From assembly GCA_977006965.1 (NCBI GenBank), contig OZ345384.1, positions 1,798,001 to 1,862,000 on the forward strand: a stretch of 64,000 bases of DNA, in the 5' to 3' direction. The notes under the pieces were generated by a model. That model searched no databases, was not told where the DNA came from, and worked only from the letters and a program-made list of their open reading frames with translations. The translations under genes and the position numbers were made by a program. The DNA is from Phymatolithon calcareum. Lineage: Eukaryota; Rhodophyta; Florideophyceae; Hapalidiales. The stretch's first letter is position 1, and the number at the start of each line of letters is the position of its first letter. Positions 10,434 through 22,200 of the stretch are shown in pieces.

Positions 10434-12003
10434 CTACGTACTACGCAGCAGCCGTCTCCTTTTCCGCCTTTCCGCGCTTGTTGTCCAAATACAACGAAAC
10501 GCCAAAGTTATACTGTACACCACATAAATTAGGAACACCTTCATACGCAACGTTGTACATCCCCATTTCGGAAGCACCGTTGGCACAACCATCAGTAATC
10601 CCCACACGTACGCCCACACAACATTCACCTCAAAAAACGCCATCGCGCGAGTCGGGTGCACACAATGGATCGGCAAAACGACAAACGACAGCACAGCACA
10701 GCCAAAGATCAGCGCGCACGTGACCGCCGTTGACGGTCGCAGGTAATGCACGTAGAACAGGACGATATTCCAGTAGCTCAGAAATCTTACCAAAGCCTCA
10801 CTGGTTTTCGCCGACGTTTCACAAAACTGGTATCCCCTCACCGTCAATTCAGCGCCCGCTGTGCTGTGCTGCAGATTCTTTTCTTTCCGGGGACTTCCTC
10901 GAAAATGCAGACGGCAAGTGCCGGGAGTAGCGCAAACGATTGTAAGTCAATTATTTTGTCCATCAGCGAACCGTCCAGTCACTTTTCCGCCAGGCTTGGC
11001 GTACTTGAATGCATTGGCGGACGTCTGTACGAAACCGACCGGAATATGAGGACCACTTGGATTGCAATGGAAAACCTCAAAACGAAGCCCGCGACTCTCC
11101 TCGTTGGCGCATAAATCTTCGGCACTTCATGAGATGCCGTCAAACATCACGGTAACCTGTCGCGCCGCGTACGCATCGCGGATGTCGGAGCGGTACACGG
11201 GCACACAATCATCATCGCCCACGCCATGGACAATGGCACAATAAATCACCTGCCAACCAAACACGCGACGCCACTGGGGATAGATGCACGAGTCAGAAAT
11301 TTTCCAAACAGAACCCGATGGACAGAGAAGGAAAAAACGGCTATGCAGTATAATAAAGAGGAGGACGCATACAAAAAACACCTTGCGCCGTTGTTCCTCA
11401 TGCCGTTCATCGTCCCCCAAAACCTTAGAATTCAGCGACCGAATCCGAATCGGATGAAAAAAGTGTGCAACACAACGGGGACAGCCACAAGTTGAGTCTT
11501 CCTCTCTTCGCTTCCGTCTGCCCCCTACGTTTCCGCAGCACGCGTTCAATAACGACGTCATCCTTCCACAACATTATGCCCACCGTGAATTCCCCATATC
11601 CCAAAACGCTGCATTGATTCACATCCTCGCTCTGTCCAGTGCACGACTACAGCGCCATACAGTACATCGTTTCGTCGCGCGGGACCTGACACGGGGCGAC
11701 GAACCCAGGGTCGGGGTTATGATACACCACCTCCGTGCCTCTCAGCTCTACCCATGCACTCGATGTGCCGCCCGCGCGGAATAACACTGCTAACGGACAC
11801 ACGCGAAGACCGCGAAGTGCGCAGCCGCACACGCGTACTTCGACATATTGCTTCCTTTCCGGCTGTTTCCCTTCGGCGCAGTCGGCGCAACGGTCCGGCG
11901 CTTGGAGGGCTTGCGCGAGGTTGCCATCGCTGCGGAGGCGCATGCGGTCGTGCAGCGCAGGTTTGAGAATTGTGGATGGATTACCAGCGTAAACGGTATG
12001 CAT
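10434..12003 (-). pseudogene. Decayed copine-like tandem C2-domain gene
   Basis: ATG 12003 opens a frame whose text resembles a copine C2A domain: YVEVRVCGCALRGL, then ELRGTEVVYHNPDPGFV, then LGYGEFTVGIML. It is broken by TAG at 11647-11649. A second frame (11561 to 10434) contains a C2B-like stretch (VPVYRSDIRDAY, LRFEVFHCN, IPVGFVQTS) with TGA stops at 11127 and near 10947. A possible intron with a TCTGACT branch site and a CCCCAG acceptor precedes the second part. No copine von Willebrand A domain is visible; instead a hydrophobic region (10780-10480) with several potential membrane segments ends the frame. Copines are Ca2+-dependent membrane-binding proteins. The assignment rests on short motifs and is tentative. 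Confidence 0.4.
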
Positions 12004-12202
12004 GCGCGTTGAGCAGCGGTCGATTCAGGCGGTTGGGAGAGAGTACCATATTGGAGCATGCAATGCATGGTCCAATCATGCATAGCCATGTCAACATCTC
12101 ATACTGTAATGAATAGTTACATACAGCGGTACACTCGTGGCATGAGCAAAGTTTCGACTCTATGTGGCATTTTCGATGGCGCTTTGAAACTTTCCTACAC
12201 TA
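12004..12202. other. Intergenic upstream of the copine-like pseudogene
   Basis: Nothing recognisable; it separates the pseudogene from the direct repeat beginning at 12203. Confidence 0.4.
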
Positions 12203-12810
12203 ATGCCGACGCTAGCCAAGACTAGACTTGTGCTTTTCTAGTGACTAGAGCACGATTTCTCCCAAAGTAGAACATAGAAGTGAATCTAGGACAATCTCGT
12301 ACAGAAACGGTTAAAAGATCACTCACATAGAGAAAGTACGGTGTTTCATTGTGAAAATGATAGGTCATACTGTATACTGTAGGTGGAAAAACCGTGTAGC
12401 ATCAACATTAACAAATCTTTCACTCATGTTGTGCTTGTATTTCAATTTGGAAAGTTTATGGCGTCAACGGTTCAAGGAGTATCTCTCATAAACGAAGTTC
12501 ACAGAGAACCTGTTGTTTAGAATCTCAGTCTGGCGATATTGTGATGTTGAATAGGTGTGACTCTATTGCATTGAGCTGTATTGACGTGCAAGATGTTTGT
12601 TTCAGCTAGACCGGAAGTAAATTCGAATTTTGGTTGCCGCTTTGTCTGTGGGCGTACGAAAAAGCAGCAATTGTCGATAATAGCAATTTGAAAAGGCAGT
12701 ACTGACTTGGCGTAACAGTCTGCTCTCGCTTTAAAGAGAATACGCAATACATATACTTTTGTGTTCTCCACAGAACAGTTTAGGAGAATCTCGATAAATA
12801 GAGAACTTTC
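12203..12810. repeat. Direct repeat A flanking the DDE transposon
   Basis: About 608 bp, starting ATGCCGACGCTA, are closely similar to 15279-16336, which carries the same sequence with a 455-bp insertion. No gene is visible. It may be an LTR-like or satellite-like unit into which the transposon inserted; TG...CA termini are not evident. Confidence 0.75.
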
Positions 12811-12814
12811 CTAA

Positions 12815-15142
12815 AAAGAGGTGTGCTATAATTTTGGGACAAAACCACTAAATTTAGTTGTAAAATAAGCAAAATAAGGCCTATTTTTCCGAAATTTTAA
12901 ACGAAATGACTCCTTGTTATCAGACATATTCAAAGAACCAAGTCAGAACACTTAAAAATATATCAATGTTATATAGGTTTCATTCAAATGCATGTAGTTT
13001 AGAATCATGGAAATGGGCAGTTCGTGCCCTAATGTATGGGACAACAGGCTATCATAAAAATGTACTAAATTAATTTTTTGCAAAATCAGATGCAAAGGCC
13101 TCTGCCTGTCGGCGGAGGGAAGTGCGAAGCCGGGCAACTCCCCGCCGCTGCGCAAGGGGCCGTACTGAGGCGCGGGAAGCCGCCTCAGACATCCCGGCCA
13201 TTTTGGCCCTTTGTGCCCAACAGGCATTTTGCCACTTTTCGATGCGAGCGCGGCTGGCGCTGGCGCGCATCGCCGCGCCCAGCGCGCGGCGCTGATCCGC
13301 GACATCTTTTGCCTTCTTTTTGGCCGCGTCGGCCTTTGCATATTCCCGCGCGAGCTCCATTGCTCGCGCGGAGGTGAGCACGAGCCCATTGCTCGTGTCG
13401 ATGTAGCCGCAGGCGTGCATCTTGGCGTCCACGCCAAGAATAAACGTGCGCACAGCGCGACGCTTCTGCTCGTAGAGCTCCTCCAGCGTGTCGACGCTGA
13501 CCGTTTCGGCTACTTCTTCGGCGGAGCGGGGACGGGGGACGGAGAGCAGGCGTTTAACATCTAAGGGCCATATGCCCGCGCGGCGAAAAGAGGCCTTGAT
13601 GTTCTCGCGCGTAAACGCGCTGTAGAACGCCGAGCGCACCAGCGCACAAAATGCGAAAGTTTCAAAGCAGTCCACATTGTCCGGACTCTCGGCGAGCTGA
13701 ACAGCTTCATTGAGCTTCTTCTTGAAGAGTCCGAAAAGAACAATGTCGCAGGGTTGTGTTTTTCCTGATGTGTGGGCCGGCAGAGCATAAACTGCGACGT
13801 TGTTCTTCTCGAAGTACTCCAGGACGCGAAGGGTCATGTGTGATCTATAGGCATCATAGGTCAACACAACCTTGCGCCGGCCAGCGGTCAGGTCCCGAAC
13901 ATGCGCGACAAATTTCTTCGCCCACTGGAAGAAGTTGTCCGCATTGACGCCACCGTGATCATCGCGCGTGGAGATCACGGCGTTGTGCGGGAGATAGTCA
14001 GCGTACGTCTCGGCAACGACTTGAAATCCACGCGCCACGCTTCTGTAAGGTAAGGCCTTACCCTTGAAGATGAAGAGGGTAGGACCGCATCCGCCGTCGG
14101 CGCTCACCACCGGCATCATCGTGATCCGGTGGATTTTCTTGAAGTCCGGCACGCGCATATCGCAACCTCCTTGACGAGTGAGGTAGCGACGGCACGCGGA
14201 CACGCCATCCACGTCCTTCCCTGGCGTCCCCCCAGTCTCATCTAGGTTGCAGATGCGACTGGGGTCGACACCGAGGTCTTCGAACAGCTTCCCGAGCGCC
14301 GCGTAGTGCGTTGTCAACGCCTCAGCTTTGACGGCCGCAAACCGCTTGCTATCCTGCCGAAGAGGGCGGGCGAAGCGGAGGCGCGCTCGATTCCTCCGTG
14401 AGAAGTCTCGGAGAAATCGGGGACCGGGGCGGCCGGTCTTGAAAGGCAGGGCGCACTGCCGCTTGATCGGTAGCCGCGATATTAAAATTGCAAACGCCTC
14501 CTCCACGCGCGCGCGACTGAGCGGTACACTGCGATCCGAGTAGCGAGAGAGAAGGTCAACGACGACCTTCTTTTCGCTCGGTTTGAATGCCGAAGGGCGG
14601 CCGACAGGGCGCGGAAAGTCTTCCGGTCTGGCAGGGCGGACGTTTTAGTAGCGTAGCGATGAATTGTGGTGCGGGAAATGCGGAACATTTTCTCCGCTGC
14701 GCGGAGTCTCATCCCGGCCTTGACTGCCCCGATCGCCGCGCCCAGCCGAAGGCTCTCTCTGTACGATAGTCTTCCCTGGGCTGCCATTGTTGAGGTTAGA
14801 AGGGTGATAGTGCTCCCGAACGTCAGTAAATTAGGTGTGTAGGCATTGAAATGCTAACCTGAAGATCGACTACTTCAATTGTTTCGATTTTCCGAAACAG
14901 CTTCCCGGGAAAAAACAATTGTGTTCATTGGCCCAAAAATGTTGGTTTTAGATGGAACAGCACTCATAAAAACGATTGCGCTAAAAATAAATTAAATCTT
15001 GTGAATAGTTTAGGATATATCTATTCACAAAAGCAGAGAATCTGGAGCAGAATCTCTTCACTCTGCCCTGATGCATTCTGTTTGAAACAAATCATGTCTC
15101 AGTAATTAGGGCGTTGTCCCAAAATTAGGGCGCCCCCTCTTT
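12815..15142 (-). mobile_element. DDE transposon with imperfect terminal inverted repeats
   Basis: Left end AAAGAGGTGTGC...TAATTTTGGGACAA pairs with the inverted right end AAAGAGGGGGCGCCCTAATTTTGGGACAA over about 33 bp. The element is 2328 bp and has a single transposase gene on the minus strand. A clean target-site duplication could not be fixed. Confidence 0.7.
13070..14787 (-). pseudogene. pogo/jerky-type DDE transposase with one frameshift
   Basis: ATG 14787 opens an N-terminal helix-turn-helix (RAAEKMFRISRTTIHRY). Beyond about nt 14640 the coding meaning moves to another frame (ARPEDFPRP, VGRPSAFKPSEKK), which then stays open to 13070, so a single small indel separates the two halves. 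The catalytic core shows CNLDETGG, VLTYDAYRSH and TQPCDIVLFGLFKK, the DDE_1 signature. A basic, Ala-rich coiled tail follows. The gene is much more GC-rich than the 600-bp repeats around it. The product would be a cut-and-paste transposase acting on the 33-bp terminal repeats. Apart from the one frameshift the body is well preserved. Confidence 0.8.
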
Positions 15143-15278
15143 ACTCTAATGCCGCTCTCTTTTAAGGCGATACCTTGTCATAACATACGCGAGACACACT
15201 AAATAGCTTTGTTAGTTGCCTCCTTGCCCCACGCCAGGGGACACCAGGCACTATAATAAAATTTTAAAATTCTCTCTG
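15143..15278. other. Short spacer right of DDE transposon
   Basis: It contains a GTTGCCTCCTTGCCCC / GCCAGGGG word that recurs in diverged form near 17770-17800. No gene. Confidence 0.4.
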
Positions 15279-16336
15279 ATGCCGACGCTAACCAAGACTA
15301 GACTTGTGCTTTTCTAGTGACTAGAGCACGATTTCTCCAAAAGTAGAACATAGAAGTTAATCTAGGACAATCTCGTACAGAAACGGTTAAATGATCACTC
15401 ATATAGAGAAAGTACGGTGCTTCATTGTGAAAATGATAGGTCATATACACTGTAGGTGGTGTAGCACTTTCCGGGGGATCGGGGGCGCTGAATGTGGTGG
15501 GAGAACGTGATGGCGCTGTGCCTCTACCCGAAGTCCGGGATCGCCAGAGGCCTGCCTTTATGAGGTAACAATTCTAACACTGTAAAGTTAATACTAGGCA
15601 GTACTCAATGTTGTGTCGCGCCCATTCCGTTGCCCGCCATTGTCTCCACGCACGCACAGATGCGCGGTCGCCGCCTAGAGCTGGCTATGCGTGGCGTACT
15701 GCATGCTCGCATTCGCACAAATTCGCCCGACACTTACTTGTGCCCACGGAGCGCGGTTCGCGCCCGTCAGTATTAACCGCTTGATTATTGTGCCCTTCGG
15801 CGTCGATCAATTCACCGAAGCTCCTGCCAGCACCCCACTCAAAAATAACGCGTATGTCCGAAAAGGCACGAACTTAGGTGCGGGACACCTCGGCGAGTGC
15901 GGCGATTGTTGCAGTGGAAAAACCGTGTAGCATCAGCATTAACAAATCTTTCACTCATGTTGTGCTTGTATTTCAATTTGGAAAGATTATGGCATCAACG
16001 GTTCAAGGAGTATCTCTCATAAACGAAGTTCACAGAGAACCTGTTGTTTAGAATCTCAGTCTGGCGATATTATGATATTGAATAGGTGTGACTCTATTGC
16101 ATTGAACTGTATTGACGTGCAAGATGTTTGTTTCAGCTAGACCGGAAGTAAATTCGAATTTTGGTTGCCGCTTTGTCTGTGGGCGTACGAAAAAGCAGCA
16201 ATTGTCGATAATAGCAATTTGAAAAGGCAGTACTGACTTGGCGTAACAGTCTGCTCTCGTTTTAAAAGGCATACACAATAGATATAGTTTTGTGCTCTCC
16301 AAAGAACAGTTTAGGAGAAGCTCGATTTATAGAGCA
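15279..16336. repeat. Direct repeat B with nested insertion
   Basis: This is the second copy of the repeat at 12203-12810. Similarity runs 15279-15459 and resumes at 15915, ending near 16336. Confidence 0.75.
15460..15914. mobile_element. 455-bp insertion flanked by TGG duplication
   Basis: Comparison with repeat A shows an extra GC-rich 455 bp bounded by TGG at 15457-15459 and 15915-15917. No terminal inverted repeats or coding domain were seen, so its class is unknown. Confidence 0.6.
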
Positions 16337-16775
16337 ACATGGGCTCCTCAGCAGCGAACCGATAACTCATGCTCTATTGAGTGATATACCGGTTCAGGAG
16401 ATCTCAGCGTTGACTTGTTCCATCTGTGGCTCTTTTGATTAAGTGGTACGATATTTCGTGCTTGTACAAGTTGTGCGAAGGGCTATACACGGGAAGCTAG
16501 TCTCCAGTTGAGCATAATATCGTTTCCTAAATACTTCCGATCTTCATTATCCATCTCAGAGCAATAATTTCAGTCTACTAAACACCAAGGCTACTGTTGC
16601 TACAGCTTGGCGAGGTTGATGTTGTAGAGAATATTTTTCAGTTTACTGGAAGGGCAAGCCATTTTCGGCTTATCGACAGGACTAGAAGCAATTAGATTTG
16701 CCATAATTGCGAAGAAAATATCAATTTTCTAATTTCACTTTTATTATGATACACCCATAATTCAAATTGCAACTA
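16337..16775. other. Intergenic, nothing recognised
   Basis: AT-rich unique DNA without a convincing frame. Confidence 0.4.
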
Positions 16776-17350
16776 CAGGGGGTCCTCGGATTAAGGGTCG
16801 TGTTGCAACAGACCCTTAATCCGAATCACTCCCTATTTCGAATAACGTCTATGACAAATTTAGCCACGTGGCGCGGAGAACTAGACAAATATTAAGACCA
16901 GTGCACAACAAAAATTAAAATATTGACTGTAAACTTTTAAAAGGCTCCCCGTCCGAAATACGCTAAATTCTCAAAACGCTGCACGCTAATGCACTTGGAA
17001 GCAGTTCAATTTATATACAAATCGTTATTCCATTGAAACAACAACGTAGCCGAATAAGCTTCCTTAATCATACGCACAAATGTATGGACAATCCTTTAAA
17101 ATTTACTAGAAATAAGTTTCTTGCGTAGTATCCGTAATTTTTTTGTAAACTTCTCAACATGGCAGAAATGTTTATGTGGTTTTTTGTCGAGAACTTTAAA
17201 ACTCATCCAATCCAATGATCCGAGCTATGAGATTTATGGGCACTGCACTAACTCCTGGTGTTCACACTAGAAATATCAAATTTGGATGTAATTGACCCTT
17301 AATCCGAATCAGTCCCTAACATGGAGCACCCTTAATCCAAGGACCCCCTG
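16776..17350. mobile_element. 575-bp MITE with 23-bp terminal inverted repeats
   Basis: The left end CAGGGGGTCCTCGGATTAAG and the inverted right end match over 23 bp with one mismatch. TA flanks both sides (16774-16775 and 17351-17352). Near each end the word ACCCTTAATCCGAATCA is repeated inside. The internal part has no coding frame. The TA duplication and CAG terminus fit a non-autonomous Tc1/mariner or Tigger derivative. Confidence 0.85.
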
Positions 17351-17352
17351 TA

Positions 17353-18073
17353 CATCAGCATACCCAATTATGATTGTAATTACATCTGAAATGAAAAGCA
17401 ACTCTGATTACTTGAAAGTGTTTTCGAGTCCGTAACGCTAGCTCATTAATAAATAACAAAAGAGGATTGCAACAGAAATTTTTCTATTGCAATCTCTTTA
17501 ATTTCTGCAATCAAAGTCGCAATTGATGAATAGGCTCCAATTATTATCGAATTGGAATTAATTGGAAATATAAGTTAATTCGTTCTAGGCCTGCTTATGG
17601 ACTATTCTTGATCCGGTCTGAGCCTGCTTAGAGGAATAGCTTGGTTACTGGGAAACCATTATGGATACGAAGCAGTTTCCGCTAAGCCAATATGTCTACA
17701 GGCCGACTATACAGTAGTTCTGTTTAGTCCTGCCGCAATCGCCAAAGAGTACTTGGTCTATCATAGTTGCCTCATTCCCCCATGCCAGGGGGCCTTTGGT
17801 TCTACCATAAAATCATAACTACAATATGATACACTCTAGTTTTTGAAAGGGGACCGATCTGTTGCGAGATTATCCTCCATTGTTTCAGTCAGTTTCATAA
17901 AAATATAATGTTGAACAATCTATTATTATACAAAAATATTTATGAACATTTAACTTTTTTAAATTGTTAAAACGATACAGTATGTTACTAATAATTTATG
18001 ATACTTTACCAACAAGGACAAAAATCACATACTGTATTCTACATGTACAGTTGCATGTATGATATGATAGGTT
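17353..18073. other. Intergenic upstream of LTR element, contains a Tigger empty site
   Basis: AT-rich, no gene. The end of this stretch (about 18030-18073) is homologous to the DNA between the Tigger terminus and NLR1. TA at 18030-18031 corresponds to the Tigger target site. Confidence 0.55.
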
Positions 18074-18349
18074 TGTCGCATGATAATGCCTACACGTGTA
18101 GCATCGCATCCTCCTATTCGCTATTGGTCACTATATGGCCAATCACATTCTTCCACATTTCCCTTTGTAATCTCCCGAAGATTCCCAGCAGTAAAAGGAG
18201 GAGTCCAGACAGAAGAGTAAGAACAACGGTCTGGGGGGTATTTTCGTACCCTTTCGTTTTGCCATCCGTGCGCGCGCTCTCCTCACTCCAACACAGCCTT
18301 CCGATACAGGCGCTCGCTACCGCATGTAAACGTCGTACTACCTACTACA
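18074..18349 (+). repeat. 5' LTR of copia element 1
   Basis: Starts TGTCGCATG, ends CTACTACA. CTATATGG at about 18131 next to CCAAT at 18139 suggests the Pol II promoter. Confidence 0.93.
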
Positions 18350-18351
18350 GC

Positions 18352-18363
18352 TATGGGCCCAGC
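18352..18363 (+). promoter_or_regulatory. Primer-binding site for a half initiator-tRNA-Met
   Basis: Two bases after the LTR, TATGGGCCCAGC is complementary to GCTGGGCCCATA of the eukaryotic initiator tRNA-Met anticodon arm. Drosophila copia is primed by this internal tRNA fragment rather than by the tRNA 3' end. The ATG inside the site is also the first gag codon. Confidence 0.65.
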
Positions 18364-18976
18364 GCCTCGTTCCTCGAAAGTTCATTCGCCGACAGACCCT
18401 CCCATGTTCAGTTCAACCGAGGACATGGAGGTTTGGCGTCGCGAGATTTCTAGATGGGTGACCACCATCTCGGAAGCCGCTAAGAACGGCACAGACCACG
18501 TCTACCAGACCGTATTCGCCACGTTAGCTCGTGAGCTATACGATCGAGGTCTGCCCACGGCTCAGAAGTCTATCGTCGATGAGGCTCATTCTCAAGGCCT
18601 TGTAGATTTCGATCAGGAAGACCAAATTGAAGCTGTAAGAGAAATAGTCAACATAATTGCTGTTGATCCACCCATTGCAGTCGTCACAAGACTGATAGCT
18701 TCCTTCCATGCGGTCACAAACTGCCGTCGTCGTAAGGGAGAGGATCTTCAGACCTTCGTCTCCAGGTTCCGTGGTCTTGCAGCTGAGCATCTAATGCACG
18801 CAGGAGTATCCGCCTCGTCCCAAGTTGGGGAAGTTCTGGCGATCACACTGCTTAATAATGCTCCAATGAGCGAGGATACCTTAACTAGTGCTAACGTTCA
18901 TTTGATCGAGTTCGCCGAGTCCCGCAAGCGGAACGAACCTGATCCCTCTCTTCGTCTGAGTCCTGCAGATCATTAG
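18353..18976 (+). pseudogene. gag of copia element 1
   Basis: ATG 18353 to TAG 18976 encodes 207 residues with a retrotransposon capsid pattern: a helical region followed by RRRKGEDLQTFVSRFRG and a C-terminal helix. The same frame reads on after the TAG for about 60 codons to a TAA near 19157, so the stop is probably a mutation inside a longer gag. The nucleocapsid comes from another frame (19264-19704) and has a CYDCGSSEHKRGHDSC knuckle whose last spacing (H-x6-C) is longer than the canonical H-x4-C. The protein would form the virus-like particle. Confidence 0.7.
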
Positions 18977-19263
18977 AAGGTTGACCACACTTTAGGTCAG
19001 CTTAAAGAGCTTCGGGAGGATCGATCGTTGAAGATTTATAAGAAGGAAACCCTCCAAAAAGTAGATCTCAAAGCAGTTCACGTTCGATCCAAACTAAAGG
19101 AACTAGTGAGCGACCTGGGGTCTGTTGCGAAAAGCATCAAAGAATTGAATAAGCCATAAGACAAGGTCTCCAATCAGATGCTTTTCAGTTCCGGAACCCG
19201 ATGCCGTCTTCATCTTGATGACGCTGTTGCAGTCATGCGCAACATTTCCTCCTCACCGAAACC

Positions 19264-22200
19264 ATGCGTTTCGATGACCCCTGCAGAGATCGAAAATCTT
19301 ATCGGTCAGAGGTGAATAAGGCCGTACTGGCGTTTAATTCCTCATCGAGAGAGGACTCACAGACCAAGAATCGAAAATCTAGCCTTCAGAGCTGCAAAAC
19401 ATCCACGCAGCAGAAACCCTCACTTCCCTCACGATTGCAAGGGCGTATTGGGAAGCGCCGAAACAATCTCTTGACACGTCCTCCTCGTGTCAGACCAAGT
19501 GGTTCTGCATCATTCTGCTATGACTGTGGATCCTCAGAGCACAAACGTGGACATGATTCTTGTCCTCAACCATCGTTTGTCACGAAGCAGATCCGCGCTC
19601 AAGTCGGGTACGATAATCCTGCTGAGAAAAAGGATCGATCAAGCTCTGAACAAGACCAGCATTTTCGAATGGGCTCCAACCCTTCCAAGAACAGACATGC
19701 CTAACATCTGGCGTTGGAGCCCCATCGGACGTTAGTCAATCCCTCCTGGATCCAAATCCAGTCCTTGACATCGGTTGTCCGCGTAGTGTCGGCGAAATCG
19801 AATCTGCTGCTGCCCTTTGTATTGCTCTGGGAATTGATCTTGTTCTGAAACCTCTTGATTGTGCTCCATTCTACCATGCCTTCGGTCCGAAAGGCAGTGA
19901 TCCCAAGCTGACCATAGCTTTGTGGAAGCTTAATACCACAGATCTCAATGGTCGAGATGTTCAGCTGCCTTTCTATCTCACAAAAGGTGACGGTCCTTTG
20001 CTTCTTGGTAATCATATACTTTCTCGATCCAACTTTTTCGGGGACCAAAATCTTCTCGAAATTCCGTCCAATGTTTTCAATTTGTCTCCTTACCGCTTGA
20101 TTCTTCCTACATATACTTCCGGAGACAAAACACACTTCGAACTTATTTGTACCTTGTCCCATCCCAATCGAAGGCACTTAAGTCATTATTTTCCTCCACC
20201 AAATCATTTTATTCTTCTGCTTTGCTGGAAAAGGAAGCTCCGTTTCTATCTTCCACTTCCTCATCCTACCCGAGCATTTCAGACTCAAAGCCACCCGAAA
20301 CTTTGCAACAAAGCTCCACGTTTACACACACCTCACTGTCCGGGACATGCGTGAGATATGCAAACGAGCTGGAATTTATACTCCTATCCTTCAAAATGCA
20401 CTCGAGTGAGCATATGCAAAGTGCACTAGTTGCAAACAGACTGGACCTCCGCTAAATGCGAAAAAGGTATCTTTATGTAAGATCCTTACTACCTTCAATG
20501 AACACCTCCAGCTTGACTTCATGTACGTTCGAGAGCTTGGAAACCTTCCCATTCTTCACATGACAGACGTTGGAACTGGCTTTTCTGCTACCGTCCTCAT
20601 GTCTTCACGTGACATGGACGATGTGTTCAAAATGGTTTTTACGCACTGGTTCAATGTGTATGGTCCACCTCGAACCATTTCCGGAGATCCAGAGTTTAAC
20701 AATGAGGTTATTAGATCTATGTGCACATTCCATCACTGTTCATTTGATCCGAGACCTGCCCGACGGCACAACAAGATTGGCTCCGTCGAATCCGGTAACG
20801 CTACCATCCGACTCTTCGTACAGCGTTTAATCAAAGACGAACAGCATCTTCGCAGCGTGTGAGGAATTTACAAGTCAGAATATGAGATTCTCTCAAGGGC
20901 TACTTTCCTCAAAAACTTCCTTCATGATGGAAAGATCTTGAGCAGCTTTGAGCTTGCTAGAGGATACAATCCATCTCTCTGTGGTCTACAAAAGAGTGCG
21001 CTCACCGACAAGATAGTCACATCGCATCACGAACAGGTTGCAGGAAGAGCTCTCCGCTTTCTCTTAACCACAAAGAACGTGCATCTGGTTGGCCAACACA
21101 TCCTAACTCCAAAGACTCCGGTTTACTATTTCAAAAAAGAGATCAAATTTGGAAAATTGCACCTTGGTTTCGTCCTCAGAGCAGAAAAGTATTTTGCGCT
21201 CATCTGCAATACTTCAAAGCTCAAGGGTCGGCCATTCCAAGTTGCATACGAAGACATTAGTCTGGCTCTATACTCCTCACTTCTTCACGAGCTCAACGTC
21301 CTTGAGCTCGGAGAACTTTCTTTCGTTGGCTCCGAAGATGACCCTGTTCCTTTACCAGAGATTAATGACCCAATTTCCAGTCCCGTAAATAACTCTGGGG
21401 ATTCCTACAGCTCTTCTGTTCCAGAGTAACACGCTCTATGGTCCATGCATCCTCTTTCCTGCTCTTTCTTCGGTTCCGTTTCATTATCTGATAAGCAGGT
21501 GAATGTCTCCTCCATGGATATCGGCACTGTTTCAACAACCTTCGATCAGTCCAAAGACATCGGAGAATTTCCGTCAAGACCTCATAATGAAATTCCTTGT
21601 TCTTCGGAATCCTCCGAACAAAGGATACTTCACAGAATAAGAGAAATCATAGGACTCTCTCCTGTCTCGGAAACTAAATTGCAGTTCCCACCGAGATGGA
21701 TTATCGATAAGGCAATTGCAAAAGAAAAGAGCAACTACGTCGACAAAGGAGCCTTCATTCCTGTAAGCATTCGACACGTGCCACGGGGATCCAACATAAT
21801 CAGCTCCCATCACTTCTTCGAAGTCAAGAACGATGGCATCCAAGGCAAGCTGAACCTGAAATGCAGGCTCGTTGCACACGGAAATCGCGACAGAGAAAAG
21901 GAAGAGCTTCGGAAAGACTCTTCAACGGCACAGTTTTCTGTAATACGGATACTCCTTTCTCTGGCCGCGCTTATGCATTTCAGGCTTGCTACCATCGATA
22001 TCTCTGGGGCCCATTTACAAGCAGGAACACTTCAGCGCGACATATACATGCGCCCACCAAAAGTTTGGTCAGAATATATTAATGAAGTCTGGAAGCTCAT
22101 CAAACCTGCGTATGGACTTGTCCAGTCAGGACGTCTCTGGCAGCTCTGCGTGAAAGACTGGATGTCCGAGTTTGGATTGGAAACCATTCCAGGTGTCCCG

